Made by a program: the position numbers and the translations under genes | In this document: in pieces, positions 1-5,830 of the stretch | How positions within the stretch are numbered: the first letter of the stretch is position 1 | How the letters are laid out: every line of letters begins with the position of its first letter | Assembly (NCBI GenBank): GCA_002329405.1 | Contig: DCTE01000034.1 | Location: 1,791-30,019 of the forward strand | Origin: Ruminococcaceae bacterium UBA1448 | Lineage (GTDB): Bacteria; Bacillota; Clostridia; Oscillospirales; Ruminococcaceae | Direction of reading: 5' to 3' | DNA: 28,229 nucleotides | Notes under the pieces: generated by a model | Databases searched by the model: none | What the model saw: the letters and a program-made list of their open reading frames with translations, nothing else | Told to the model about the DNA's origin: nothing

Positions 1-426
1 TCTATCCCGTCGCTGCCGGAATCCTATTCCAGGCTCAATCAACAACGTCCGTCCGTTTCGATCAGACAACATGGCCTGCATCGTCGCATCCGGCGCATAA
101 ACAATCTTGCGGGTCCGAACGAGTTCTGCCGCGCGGTCAAGAGTAATTTTTCCACAAATATACTGCTCTGTCAAATCCGCAACCGTCATATACGTCGGGT
201 CATCCCGATAAGCCGCCGCCGGGTTACCATGCACATATAAAAGCGTTCCGACATTTCCGTTGCGATTGACGCCATGATAACTGTGATAGTTTCCATCCGG
301 CCGCATAATGCCGATATAAAACCGGTTTTCATCCATCATCACCCGGTGGTTCCAAACTGCAAGGTCGATATCAAAATTGAATCCGGTAATCGTATTTTCC
401 CCGGAATAAACCAGTCTTGTACACAT
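1..426 (-). CDS. Choloylglycine hydrolase / linear amide C-N hydrolase family protein (3' end outside window)
   Basis: The frame is open for 142 codons from the ATG at 426 to the window edge, so only the N-terminal part is visible (family members are usually 310-350 aa). It starts MCTRLVYSG, placing a Cys directly after the initiator Met. In this Ntn-hydrolase family (bile salt hydrolases, penicillin V acylases, acylethanolamine amidases) that Cys2 becomes the N-terminal nucleophile. A GFNFD segment (residues 15-19) aligns with the family's G-R-x-x-D motif and keeps the Asp, but has Phe where bile salt hydrolases have Arg. A good ribosome site (AGAGGAG) lies about 8 bases upstream of the ATG. 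Expected reaction: hydrolysis of a linear amide bond. The substrate (bile salt, penicillin V, N-acyl amide or homoserine lactone) cannot be told from this fragment. Confidence 0.8.
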   Translation of the reverse strand, partial: MCTRLVYSGENTITGFNFDIDLAVWNHRVMMDENRFYIGIMRPDGNYHSYHGVNRNGNVGTLLYVHGNPAAAYRDDPTYMTVADLTEQYICGKITLDRAAELVRTRKIVYAPDATMQAMLSDRNGRTLLIEPGIGFRQRRDR

Positions 427-532
427 GACAGATAGCTCCTCTCTATTAATAATCGTCCTACTTTATTTATCCATGATACCGCAATTTGGAAATAAAATCC
501 AGCTACCGTACAGTTCTATATCAAACAGTAGA

Positions 533-784
533 AAAAGGGCCGCAATTTGCAGCCCTCAGCCTATTGAGAAAGTCAACCACTAGTTTTCTCTATCCGCCAT
601 TGCCCTGCTATCGCATGGGCAATGGCTACATTTTGGGGGTAATTGCGCGCTTACGCGCGCCCAGGGCTACCGCCCTGGACCTGTTTTTCCCTTAAATTAA
701 CAGGTTTTCTAAAATCTTATGAATGATTATCAGATACAAAAATAGTTTTTTGACGAACTCAGGGCCGCGATATGCAGCCCTTTT
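533..784. repeat. Composite structured intergenic repeat region
   Basis: This gene-free stretch holds two copies, 19 of 21 bases identical, of a near-palindrome at 536-556 and 761-781 (AGGGCCGC...GCAGCCCT). Between them are three further hairpins: 596-605/617-626 (perfect 10-bp stem GCCATTGCCC), 645-650/655-660 (GCGCGC stem, 4-nt loop), and 661-666/673-678 (CCAGGG stem) followed by a T-rich run. Sequence just inside the two copies (around 556-583 and 735-760) is also loosely similar in inverted orientation. Both 21-nt copies pair better when read on the minus strand (T.G wobble instead of C.A mismatch), so the copy at 761-781 could also end the HTH gene that stops at 798. No convincing protein is encoded here. 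A decayed miniature element or a dispersed clostridial intergenic repeat is the likeliest reading. Confidence 0.5.
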
Positions 785-797
785 GACGTTTATATAT

Positions 798-1061
798 TTA
801 CTTTTGGTAGATAATCTTTTTTACAGCATATTCTGAAAGGCCATATTTACTGGCAATCTCCCAAACCGGCACACCGCTTCGGTATTCCCGGATAATCTCG
901 GCATTCCTGATTTTCAGTTCGGCACGATATCCAGACAGTTCACCCCATCTTTTATGCTGTTCCTGTTTTACGGGCACATACAGATATCCGCCCTGAACAT
1001 ACTGTTGCAACTGTTCCACCAGCTGCGTTGGCAGCAGGTCTTTTGCATTCAAATATTTCAT
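798..1061 (-). CDS. CD3324-family small HTH protein
   Basis: An 87-aa protein beginning MKYLNAKDLLP. It matches, from memory, the CD3324 family of small clostridial proteins: an N-terminal segment ending in YVQGGYLYVPVK, a conserved KRWGELSGYR stretch, and a C-terminal helix-turn-helix (IREYRSGVPVWEIASKYGLSEYAVKKIIY). That last part looks like a Mor/sigma-70 region 4-type DNA-binding motif. The start at 1061 is chosen because GGGAGGAG lies 6-8 bases upstream; the longer frame reaching to 1193 has no such site and reads through an inverted repeat. It is probably a transcription regulator of unknown target. A 14-bp inverted repeat at 1121-1165 lies upstream and could be its operator or a leader hairpin. 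Confidence 0.75.
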   Translation of the reverse strand: MKYLNAKDLLPTQLVEQLQQYVQGGYLYVPVKQEQHKRWGELSGYRAELKIRNAEIIREYRSGVPVWEIASKYGLSEYAVKKIIYQK

Positions 1062-1117
1062 GCTGGCTCCTCCCTGATTGAAGTCGGTGAGCAAAGCCGG
1101 CATATTTTCTGCGGTCT

Positions 1118-1186
1118 TCATTCCTCCATGCAAATACCGCAGACAGCCTGCTTTGCATGGAGGAAAACAATGTTGCGTTTTTCCAT
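1118..1186 (-). CDS. Possible 22-aa small ORF upstream of the HTH gene
   Basis: The ATG at 1186 is preceded by GAAAGGG at about 8 bases and runs 22 codons to TGA at 1118-1120 (it begins MEKRNIVFLH and contains CGIC). Its codons overlap the 14-bp inverted repeat at 1121-1165, so if translated it could act as a leader affecting that hairpin. It is too short for coding statistics and no homologue is known to me. It may be chance. Confidence 0.2.
   Translation of the reverse strand: MEKRNIVFLHAKQAVCGICMEE
1121..1165. repeat. Perfect 14-bp inverted repeat upstream of the CD3324-type gene
   Basis: TTCCTCCATGCAAA at 1121-1134 is exactly complementary to 1152-1165, and the 17-nt spacer contains a further GCAG/CTGC pairing, giving a long hairpin. 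There is no T-run on either strand directly after it. It lies between the SDR gene and the HTH gene, 60 bases before the HTH start. It may be an operator, mRNA-stabilising hairpin or attenuator. Confidence 0.6.
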
Positions 1187-1224
1187 TTGACAAACCCTTT
1201 CAAATAAATATGATTGTAAAATAT

Positions 1225-2046
1225 TTACAGCCGCCGAATCAAATCCCACAAATCCATTTTAACCGAATCCGGCAGCAACAATCCCAATCTCTGTACAGTA
1301 CTGACCGCGCCCGGCGTGGACACCGGTTTACGCTGCGCCGCATCCGACAACGACTGACGAACGACAAATTTTTCCCTTGTCGCAAAAGGAAAAGAGCGGA
1401 TATATCCAACTTGATCCGTCTCACGGGCATTGGAAATAAACCGGGTATCCTTTACCCAATAGGGACAAACCGCCGTCACCGATATTCCCTGACCTACCAG
1501 CTCTCTGCCCAGCGCGCGGCTGTAACGGTACAAAAACGCCTTGGTCGCGGCGTAGACATTCAAGTAAGGCAGCGGTTGAAATGCCGCAGAAGAGCAGATT
1601 TCCAGAATTCTGCCGCCTCTCGTCATATGGGGCAGCACCATCTGGGTAACAACCACCGCCGCACGGCAGTTGAGGTCGATCATATCCGCCGCATCCTGCC
1701 CGGAGATATCCTGCCAGCTTCCGATCTTACCAAATCCTGCTGCATTGATCAACACCCGCACATCGGGACACAGGGAGGCAAGCATTGCCGATAGGGTATT
1801 TAACGCTTCTTTTCTGGTCAGATCCAGCGCAAGCACCCGTACCGGTGTTTTCACCTCAGTTTTCAACTGTTTTAACCGTTCTTCCCGCCGGGCGATCACC
1901 CAGATCTCATCCAACGGCTGAGCAAAACACCCTTTCAGCTGATAACTCGCATCCCCGCTCATTGCCAGTCGGGAACCAATATCCAGCTGCCGTACATACT
2001 CCGCTCCCAGTCCGCTGGAAGCACCCGTCACAATCGCAATCCGCAT
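1225..2046 (-). CDS. SDR-family NAD(P)-dependent oxidoreductase
   Basis: A 273-aa short-chain dehydrogenase. The Rossmann nucleotide-binding motif TGASSGLG is at residues 7-14, the structural NAAG at 101-104, the catalytic Ser near 152 (EICSSAAF) and the YAATK active-site motif with Tyr165 and Lys169. The PLPYLNVYAATKAF and VCPYWVKDT segments resemble a clostridial SDR subgroup of unknown substrate. The start at 2046 is preferred over the in-frame ATG at 2058, because the latter abuts the GGAAAGG ribosome site with no spacing. An oddity is an apparent insertion of about 20 residues (22-46) between the first helix and the second strand (EIWVIARREERL), where most relatives go directly from one to the other. 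The substrate cannot be assigned. Confidence 0.85.
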   Translation of the reverse strand: MRIAIVTGASSGLGAEYVRQLDIGSRLAMSGDASYQLKGCFAQPLDEIWVIARREERLKQLKTEVKTPVRVLALDLTRKEALNTLSAMLASLCPDVRVLINAAGFGKIGSWQDISGQDAADMIDLNCRAAVVVTQMVLPHMTRGGRILEICSSAAFQPLPYLNVYAATKAFLYRYSRALGRELVGQGISVTAVCPYWVKDTRFISNARETDQVGYIRSFPFATREKFVVRQSLSDAAQRKPVSTPGAVSTVQRLGLLLPDSVKMDLWDLIRRL

Positions 2047-2143
2047 CTTATACCCCATCCTTTCCGTTTATATTTTCAGTATCCCACTATCCTACAAAGC
2101 ATATACATGCAGCTTATATATGCTGCAAAAATATGCTTTTTCG

Positions 2144-2710
2144 TTACACAATCTGGTCACGTGTCTCTTCAGCACCTTTTCTGACCATTTCAAGCTCGTC
2201 CATCCGAATACAGTTGGGAATCGTATTCTGCTGAACGCCGCGCCAGCAGTCCTCAAAATCAAACCATTTTACCTCAGATATTTCCTCTTTTTGCAGAGAG
2301 AAGGCTTCCTCCTCTCTGTCCAGCCAGAGGAGGTAAACATTGCTGACCTGATTGTCACGAAACTCCCGATCATGAAATACCGCATTGAATGCAAACCGCC
2401 GCTGACCGCAGAAATGCAGCTGATCGGCTTTGGCCTCAACGCCCAGCTCCTCCTGCAGCTCACGCAGTGCGGACGGGATAAAATCCACCCCGGCAGGGAT
2501 ATGCCCTGCGCTGGAAATATCATAACACCCGGGATAAGAGTCTTTTCCCTCACTGCGCTTTTGCAACAGGACTTGCAGCCTCCCCTCTTTTATCCGGGCA
2601 ATCCAGACATGAGAAGTCCGATGACGAATGCCCAGCATGTGCGCTCTTTCTCTGTCCACCGTTTCCCCGGTGGGAAAGCCGTTTTCATCCACGATATCCA
2701 ATATTTCCAT
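2144..2710 (-). CDS. NUDIX hydrolase
   Basis: A 188-aa protein that starts MEILDIVDENG, a typical opening for the YfcD/isopentenyl-diphosphate-isomerase-like NUDIX group. The NUDIX box lies around residues 69-91, ending RELQEELGV; Arg83, Glu84, Glu87 and Glu88 (metal ligands) are present. In the strict G-x5-E-x7-REUxEExGU pattern the first Glu is replaced by Val75. It probably hydrolyses a nucleoside diphosphate linked to another moiety. I chose the start at 2710 because AAGGA is about 9 bases upstream; in-frame ATGs at 2716, 2719 and 2746 are too close to the ribosome site or upstream of it. It lies downstream of the MraY-like gene, separated by a terminator-like hairpin. Confidence 0.85.
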   Translation of the reverse strand: MEILDIVDENGFPTGETVDRERAHMLGIRHRTSHVWIARIKEGRLQVLLQKRSEGKDSYPGCYDISSAGHIPAGVDFIPSALRELQEELGVEAKADQLHFCGQRRFAFNAVFHDREFRDNQVSNVYLLWLDREEEAFSLQKEEISEVKWFDFEDCWRGVQQNTIPNCIRMDELEMVRKGAEETRDQIV

Positions 2711-2743
2711 TTTCATCATTCCTTCCCTATTCAACCGCAAAAT

Positions 2744-2783
2744 CAAAAAGCACCTGCCGGAAATTTCTTCCCAAACAGGCGCC
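2744..2783 (-). terminator. Intrinsic terminator after the MraY-like gene
   Basis: Read on the minus strand, a stem GCGCCTG/CAGGTGC (plus 2776-2782 and 2750-2756, one wobble pair) with a weakly paired extension is followed by five T. It lies just after the MraY-like stop and just before the NUDIX start. Confidence 0.6.
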
Positions 2784-2805
2784 TGTACAATTCCGGCCGA
2801 TGTCC

Positions 2806-3753
2806 TTATGACAGCGCAATTGCCGCAAAACAGATAATGGCCTGAAGGATCGCAAACCGATAAACCGTCTGTGGGTCCGACCAGCCCATATTTTTCCTCG
2901 CGTGGTCATGCAGCGGTGTGCGGGTATTTTTCAGAATCGAAATCTTCAAAAACCGCTTAAGCGAAATTTTCGCCAGCCCCAGTCCACCGTCCAGAATCAT
3001 GACCAGTCCCAGCAGCAGATAGATCAGCGGATTTCCGCTCTTCATCGCGGCAAATGCGATAAACAACCCCAATGCTCTTGACCCAGCGTCCCCCATCATC
3101 AGCACACTGGGAGAAGCATTGAACCACTGATACGCAAGCACGACCGCAATCATAATTCCGCACAAGAAAGCAAAAGAAGAATCTTTCCCCATACAGAGAA
3201 CTGCAAACGAACCAATTGTAATCATCGAAAGCGTCCCGCTCAGCCCGTCCACGCCATCGGTGCAGTTGGTGACATTGATCGAGCCCCAGATCAGGATAAC
3301 GCCAAGAATAATGTACAGCCACCGGGGAAGTTCCACACTAATCTCGGTAAATGGAATCAGAATGGAAGAGCCATTAAAGTTGACATAGGTAAATGCCCCA
3401 GCCAGCGCGATAATCAGGTCGATCAACCCTTTTTTATACTCATTCCACGGTTTTTCCGCCGCGTCGTCCAGATATCCCGACAGCATCCCGCCAACAACCA
3501 GCAGAATATAAATCAGGGTCTCCGCCGTAAACGGAACAAACAAAAGGCCGGCAATCGTAAACGCCCCGACAAAAATCAGCCCGGCCCCCCGCGGCTTTCC
3601 TCTGGAAAGCTCACCATTGACCGCAAACTTGCGCCCACCATCATGCGGCAGGCTGTTCTGGCCGTAACGGATACCGAAAAAGGACAGCGCAAACGCAGTC
3701 AGTATCCCAATGAACAGAAGCGGACTGGACAGTCCGAAAACTGTGGACAACAT
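2806..3753 (-). CDS. mraY: MraY-type phospho-N-acetylmuramoyl-pentapeptide transferase
   Basis: A 315-aa polytopic membrane protein of the PNPT (glycosyltransferase family 4) superfamily. Family motifs are visible: the Asp pair at 96-97 (GYLDD), NCTDGVDGL at 163-171, MGDAGS at 220-225 and PLHDH at 280-284 followed by GW, which matches MraY's PLHHH...GW better than the HIHH-type motif of WecA/TagO. MraY transfers phospho-MurNAc-pentapeptide from UDP to undecaprenyl phosphate to make lipid I at the cytoplasmic membrane. The usual motif MGDTGSLALGG is slightly divergent here, and the gene is not beside mur/fts genes, so a related role (for example a second PNPT) is possible. GGAGGA lies upstream of the start at suitable distance, with a promoter at 3848-3876. 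Confidence 0.75.
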   Translation of the reverse strand: MLSTVFGLSSPLLFIGILTAFALSFFGIRYGQNSLPHDGGRKFAVNGELSRGKPRGAGLIFVGAFTIAGLLFVPFTAETLIYILLVVGGMLSGYLDDAAEKPWNEYKKGLIDLIIALAGAFTYVNFNGSSILIPFTEISVELPRWLYIILGVILIWGSINVTNCTDGVDGLSGTLSMITIGSFAVLCMGKDSSFAFLCGIMIAVVLAYQWFNASPSVLMMGDAGSRALGLFIAFAAMKSGNPLIYLLLGLVMILDGGLGLAKISLKRFLKISILKNTRTPLHDHARKNMGWSDPQTVYRFAILQAIICFAAIALS

Positions 3754-3847
3754 TGTTTTTCGTCCTCCAATATTTTATTTTCCGGGCGGAAAGAGACCTT
3801 GTCCTTCCTATCATATGTAATGAAATTACCCGGTATGAATCAGTTTT

Positions 3848-3876
3848 AGTATAACACATTTTTCCGGTCCGGTAAA
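3848..3876 (-). promoter_or_regulatory. Sigma-A-type promoter for the MraY-like gene
   Basis: On the minus strand the -35 box is TTTACC (3871-3876) and the -10 box TATACT (3848-3853), with a 17-base spacer. It gives a leader of about 90 nt to the start at 3753. Confidence 0.55.
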
Positions 3877-3943
3877 GTTTTTTCGCACTTTTTCACATCC
3901 CTTCGGCCAGATACGTCAAAGTCTTTTCTTTCGTGCTTTATTC

Positions 3944-3952
3944 TGATATAAT
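3944..3952 (+). promoter_or_regulatory. Extended -10 promoter for the AEC transporter gene
   Basis: TGATATAAT is an exact TGn-TATAAT extended -10 element, about 37 bases before the GTG start. No good -35 box is visible at 17 bases upstream, which is usual for extended -10 promoters. Confidence 0.5.
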
Positions 3953-3989
3953 AATAAAAGTGTGTTATCTGTGAAGGGAGAGGACTCAT

Positions 3990-4973
3990 GTGTACCAGAA
4001 TTTTTATATCAGCATCAATGCTGTCCTGCCGCTGATCCTGTGCATGGCAGCCGGCTACATCTTTCGGGTCGCACGGCTGGCCAGCGAAGACTTTTGCCGG
4101 AGGTGCAACACCTTCTGTTTTAAAACCTTTCTGCCGCTGATGATTTTTATGAACGTCTATAATTCCGATCTGGAAAGTGCAATCCAGCCGGGAGTCTTTT
4201 TGTTTGGCGTACTTGGCACCCTTGCAATCTTTCTGGCAGCCTTTTTGTTGATTCCACTGATTGTGCGCAGCGGTGCGACCCAGCGGGATGGGACGCCAGT
4301 CACCGCCGCAAGCCGGCAGGCGGTTTTGATTCAGTCGATCTTCCGTTCCAACTTTGTGATCTTTGGTTATCAGGTTGTCGCCAATGTCTACGGCAGCGAA
4401 CGGGCAGCAGTGGCATCGGTGCTGGCCGCCATTGTTGTTCCATTGTTTAATATACTTGCAGTATTTACACTAGAGTATTTTACAAATAGTAAAAAAGGTT
4501 TTTCTTCCGTCCTGAAAGGTATTGCAAAAAATCCGCTGATCTGGGGTGCAATACTCGCTTTTATCTTTAAATTTTTCGGCATTGTCTTTCCACAGCCGGT
4601 ATACACCGGTCTGTCCAATATGGCGTCAATCGCAACCCCGCTCGCCCTGGTTGTACTGGGAGGAACGTTCCATTTTGATTCCCTCGGGAAAAATGCGGGC
4701 GCACTGACACTGGGCGTACTCGGAAAAATCGTCATTGCACCGCTGATCATGGTCCCAATTGCGGCAGCACTTGGATTCAGAGATGCAAACCTGCTGTCAC
4801 TGATGATCGTCTTTGCCTCTCCTACCGCCGTTAATTCCTATACAATGGCGGCAGCCTACAAACATGACCCTGAACTTGCCGGACAACTGGTGGTCATGAC
4901 CAGTATTTTTTCGATGCTGTCGGTGTTTGGATGGATTTTTGTGCTGCAAACGATGGGATTAATTGCGATCTGA
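3990..4973 (+). CDS. AEC-family transporter (auxin efflux carrier / malate permease type)
   Basis: A 327-aa hydrophobic protein with about ten membrane segments, starting YQNFYISINAVLPLILCMAAGY after the initiator. The repeat-like halves, separated by a soluble stretch, and the C-terminal ASPTAVNSYTMAAAY segment are typical of AEC transporters. These carry small carboxylates, auxin-like compounds or amino acids across the cytoplasmic membrane; the substrate here is unknown. The start is GTG at 3990-3992, overlapping an out-of-frame ATG at 3988-3990; GGGAGAGG lies 7 bases upstream. Its stop codon sits just before the -35 box of the thiW promoter, so thiW could also receive read-through. Confidence 0.85.
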   Translation: MYQNFYISINAVLPLILCMAAGYIFRVARLASEDFCRRCNTFCFKTFLPLMIFMNVYNSDLESAIQPGVFLFGVLGTLAIFLAAFLLIPLIVRSGATQRDGTPVTAASRQAVLIQSIFRSNFVIFGYQVVANVYGSERAAVASVLAAIVVPLFNILAVFTLEYFTNSKKGFSSVLKGIAKNPLIWGAILAFIFKFFGIVFPQPVYTGLSNMASIATPLALVVLGGTFHFDSLGKNAGALTLGVLGKIVIAPLIMVPIAAALGFRDANLLSLMIVFASPTAVNSYTMAAAYKHDPELAGQLVVMTSIFSMLSVFGWIFVLQTMGLIAI

Positions 4974-4974
4974 T

Positions 4975-5003
4975 TTGCAAAACCGATTGAAAAGTGCTAT
5001 AAT
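4975..5003 (+). promoter_or_regulatory. Promoter for the TPP riboswitch-thiW transcript
   Basis: TTGCAA (4975-4980), a 17-base spacer and a perfect TATAAT (4998-5003), placed two bases after the AEC stop codon and about 20 bases before the riboswitch. Confidence 0.65.
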
Positions 5004-5020
5004 AAGCTAAACAAAAAAAC

Positions 5021-5120
5021 AGGAAATGAGACGGGGAGCTTCCGCACGGAGGCTGAGAGGGAACGCAGTGCCGTTCCGACCCGAAACCTGATTTGGGTAA
5101 TGCCAACGTAGGGATTTTCT
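5021..5120 (+). ncRNA. TPP (thi-box) riboswitch aptamer
   Basis: The conserved thi-box elements occur in order: GGGGAGC at 5033-5039, CTGAGA at 5053-5058, the P3a-type arm GGAACG...CGTTCC, then ACCTGATTTGGGTAATGCC and GTAGGGA. P1 is formed by AGGAAAT (5021-5027) with ATTTTCT (5114-5120). The aptamer binds thiamin pyrophosphate. It is followed by a strong terminator at 5160-5201 and thiW, so TPP should favour premature termination and lower expression of the transporter subunit. Confidence 0.95.
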
Positions 5121-5159
5121 AGCAGAATAACAGGGACATTTGCTCCTTTTGGATTCTTT

Positions 5160-5201
5160 CCGGGAAATGCCTGCCCATTTGCGGCACATTTCCCGGTTTT
5201 T
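5160..5201 (+). terminator. Riboswitch expression-platform terminator
   Basis: CCGGGAAATG (5160-5169) pairs perfectly with CATTTCCCGG (5187-5196) and is followed by five T. It lies between the TPP aptamer and the thiW ribosome site, so it is the likely switch element. Confidence 0.85.
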
Positions 5202-5227
5202 GTATTTTACAAAAAGGAGTCATCCAT

Positions 5228-5749
5228 ATGAAAACTTCCCTTCATCTCCGCAAACTCTGTCTTGCAGCCGTCCTGACCGCCGTCTGTGTGGCTACCTCCA
5301 CCTTTTCGATTCCAGTCGGTGCATCACGCTGCTTCCCCATCCAGCATTTGTGCAATATTCTGGCAGGTGTATTCCTCGGGCCATGGTACAGTGTCGGGAT
5401 GGCTTTCTGTGCCAGCCTTCTTCGCAATCTGATGGGTTCAGGAACTCTGCTCGCCTTCCCGGGCAGCATGGCAGGGGCTCTGCTGGGCGGCATACTCTAC
5501 CAGTACTGCGGACACAAACTGGTGCTTGCCTACCTCGGAGAACTGGTCGGAACCAGCATTCTGGGCGGTATACTTGCCTGGCCGCTCGCAGTCTTTGTCC
5601 TCGGAAAAGAATCTGCATTGTTTTCCTATGTATTTCCATTCTTCGTCAGCTGTGCAGGGGGAACGATCATCGCTGTTTTCCTGGTCGGCGCATTAAAAAA
5701 GACCGGCACACTGAATCGGGTACTCAACCCGTCCGTCAGAAAATTATGA
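5228..5749 (+). CDS. thiW: Energy-coupling-factor transporter S component ThiW
   Basis: A 173-aa membrane protein with five to six hydrophobic segments and the ThiW-type sequence PVGASRCFPIQHLCNILAGV followed by GPWYSVGMAF. ThiW is the substrate-binding subunit predicted to import the thiazole precursor of thiamin, working with a shared ECF energising module encoded elsewhere. The TPP riboswitch directly upstream strongly supports a thiamin-related role. The start at 5228 is preceded by AAAAAGGAG at 8 bases. It is the only gene of the unit; no thiM, thiE or thiD lies next to it here. Confidence 0.92.
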   Translation: MKTSLHLRKLCLAAVLTAVCVATSTFSIPVGASRCFPIQHLCNILAGVFLGPWYSVGMAFCASLLRNLMGSGTLLAFPGSMAGALLGGILYQYCGHKLVLAYLGELVGTSILGGILAWPLAVFVLGKESALFSYVFPFFVSCAGGTIIAVFLVGALKKTGTLNRVLNPSVRKL

Positions 5750-5758
5750 TCCGATCGT

Positions 5759-5797
5759 AAAATATCCGGCGTCTGATGACAGGCGCCGGATATTTTT
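5759..5797. terminator. Bidirectional terminator between thiW and purL
   Basis: A perfect 13-bp stem (5759-5771 with 5784-5796) has AAAA on one side and TTTT on the other, so it can end thiW on the plus strand and purL on the minus strand. Confidence 0.9.
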
Positions 5798-5830
5798 ATG
5801 AGCTATTCAACTAAATTACAAAGCTGCGGA

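Noticed and set aside
486..695. 69-codon plus-strand frame in the left intergenic repeat
   Set aside because: It runs through several stem-loops, has no ribosome site and no protein-like features.
1078..1794. 238-codon plus-strand frame (and similar at 2120-2845, 14748-15845 minus, 26360-27085 plus)
   Set aside because: They are shadows of the SDR, NUDIX, pgi and aroB genes on the opposite strand.
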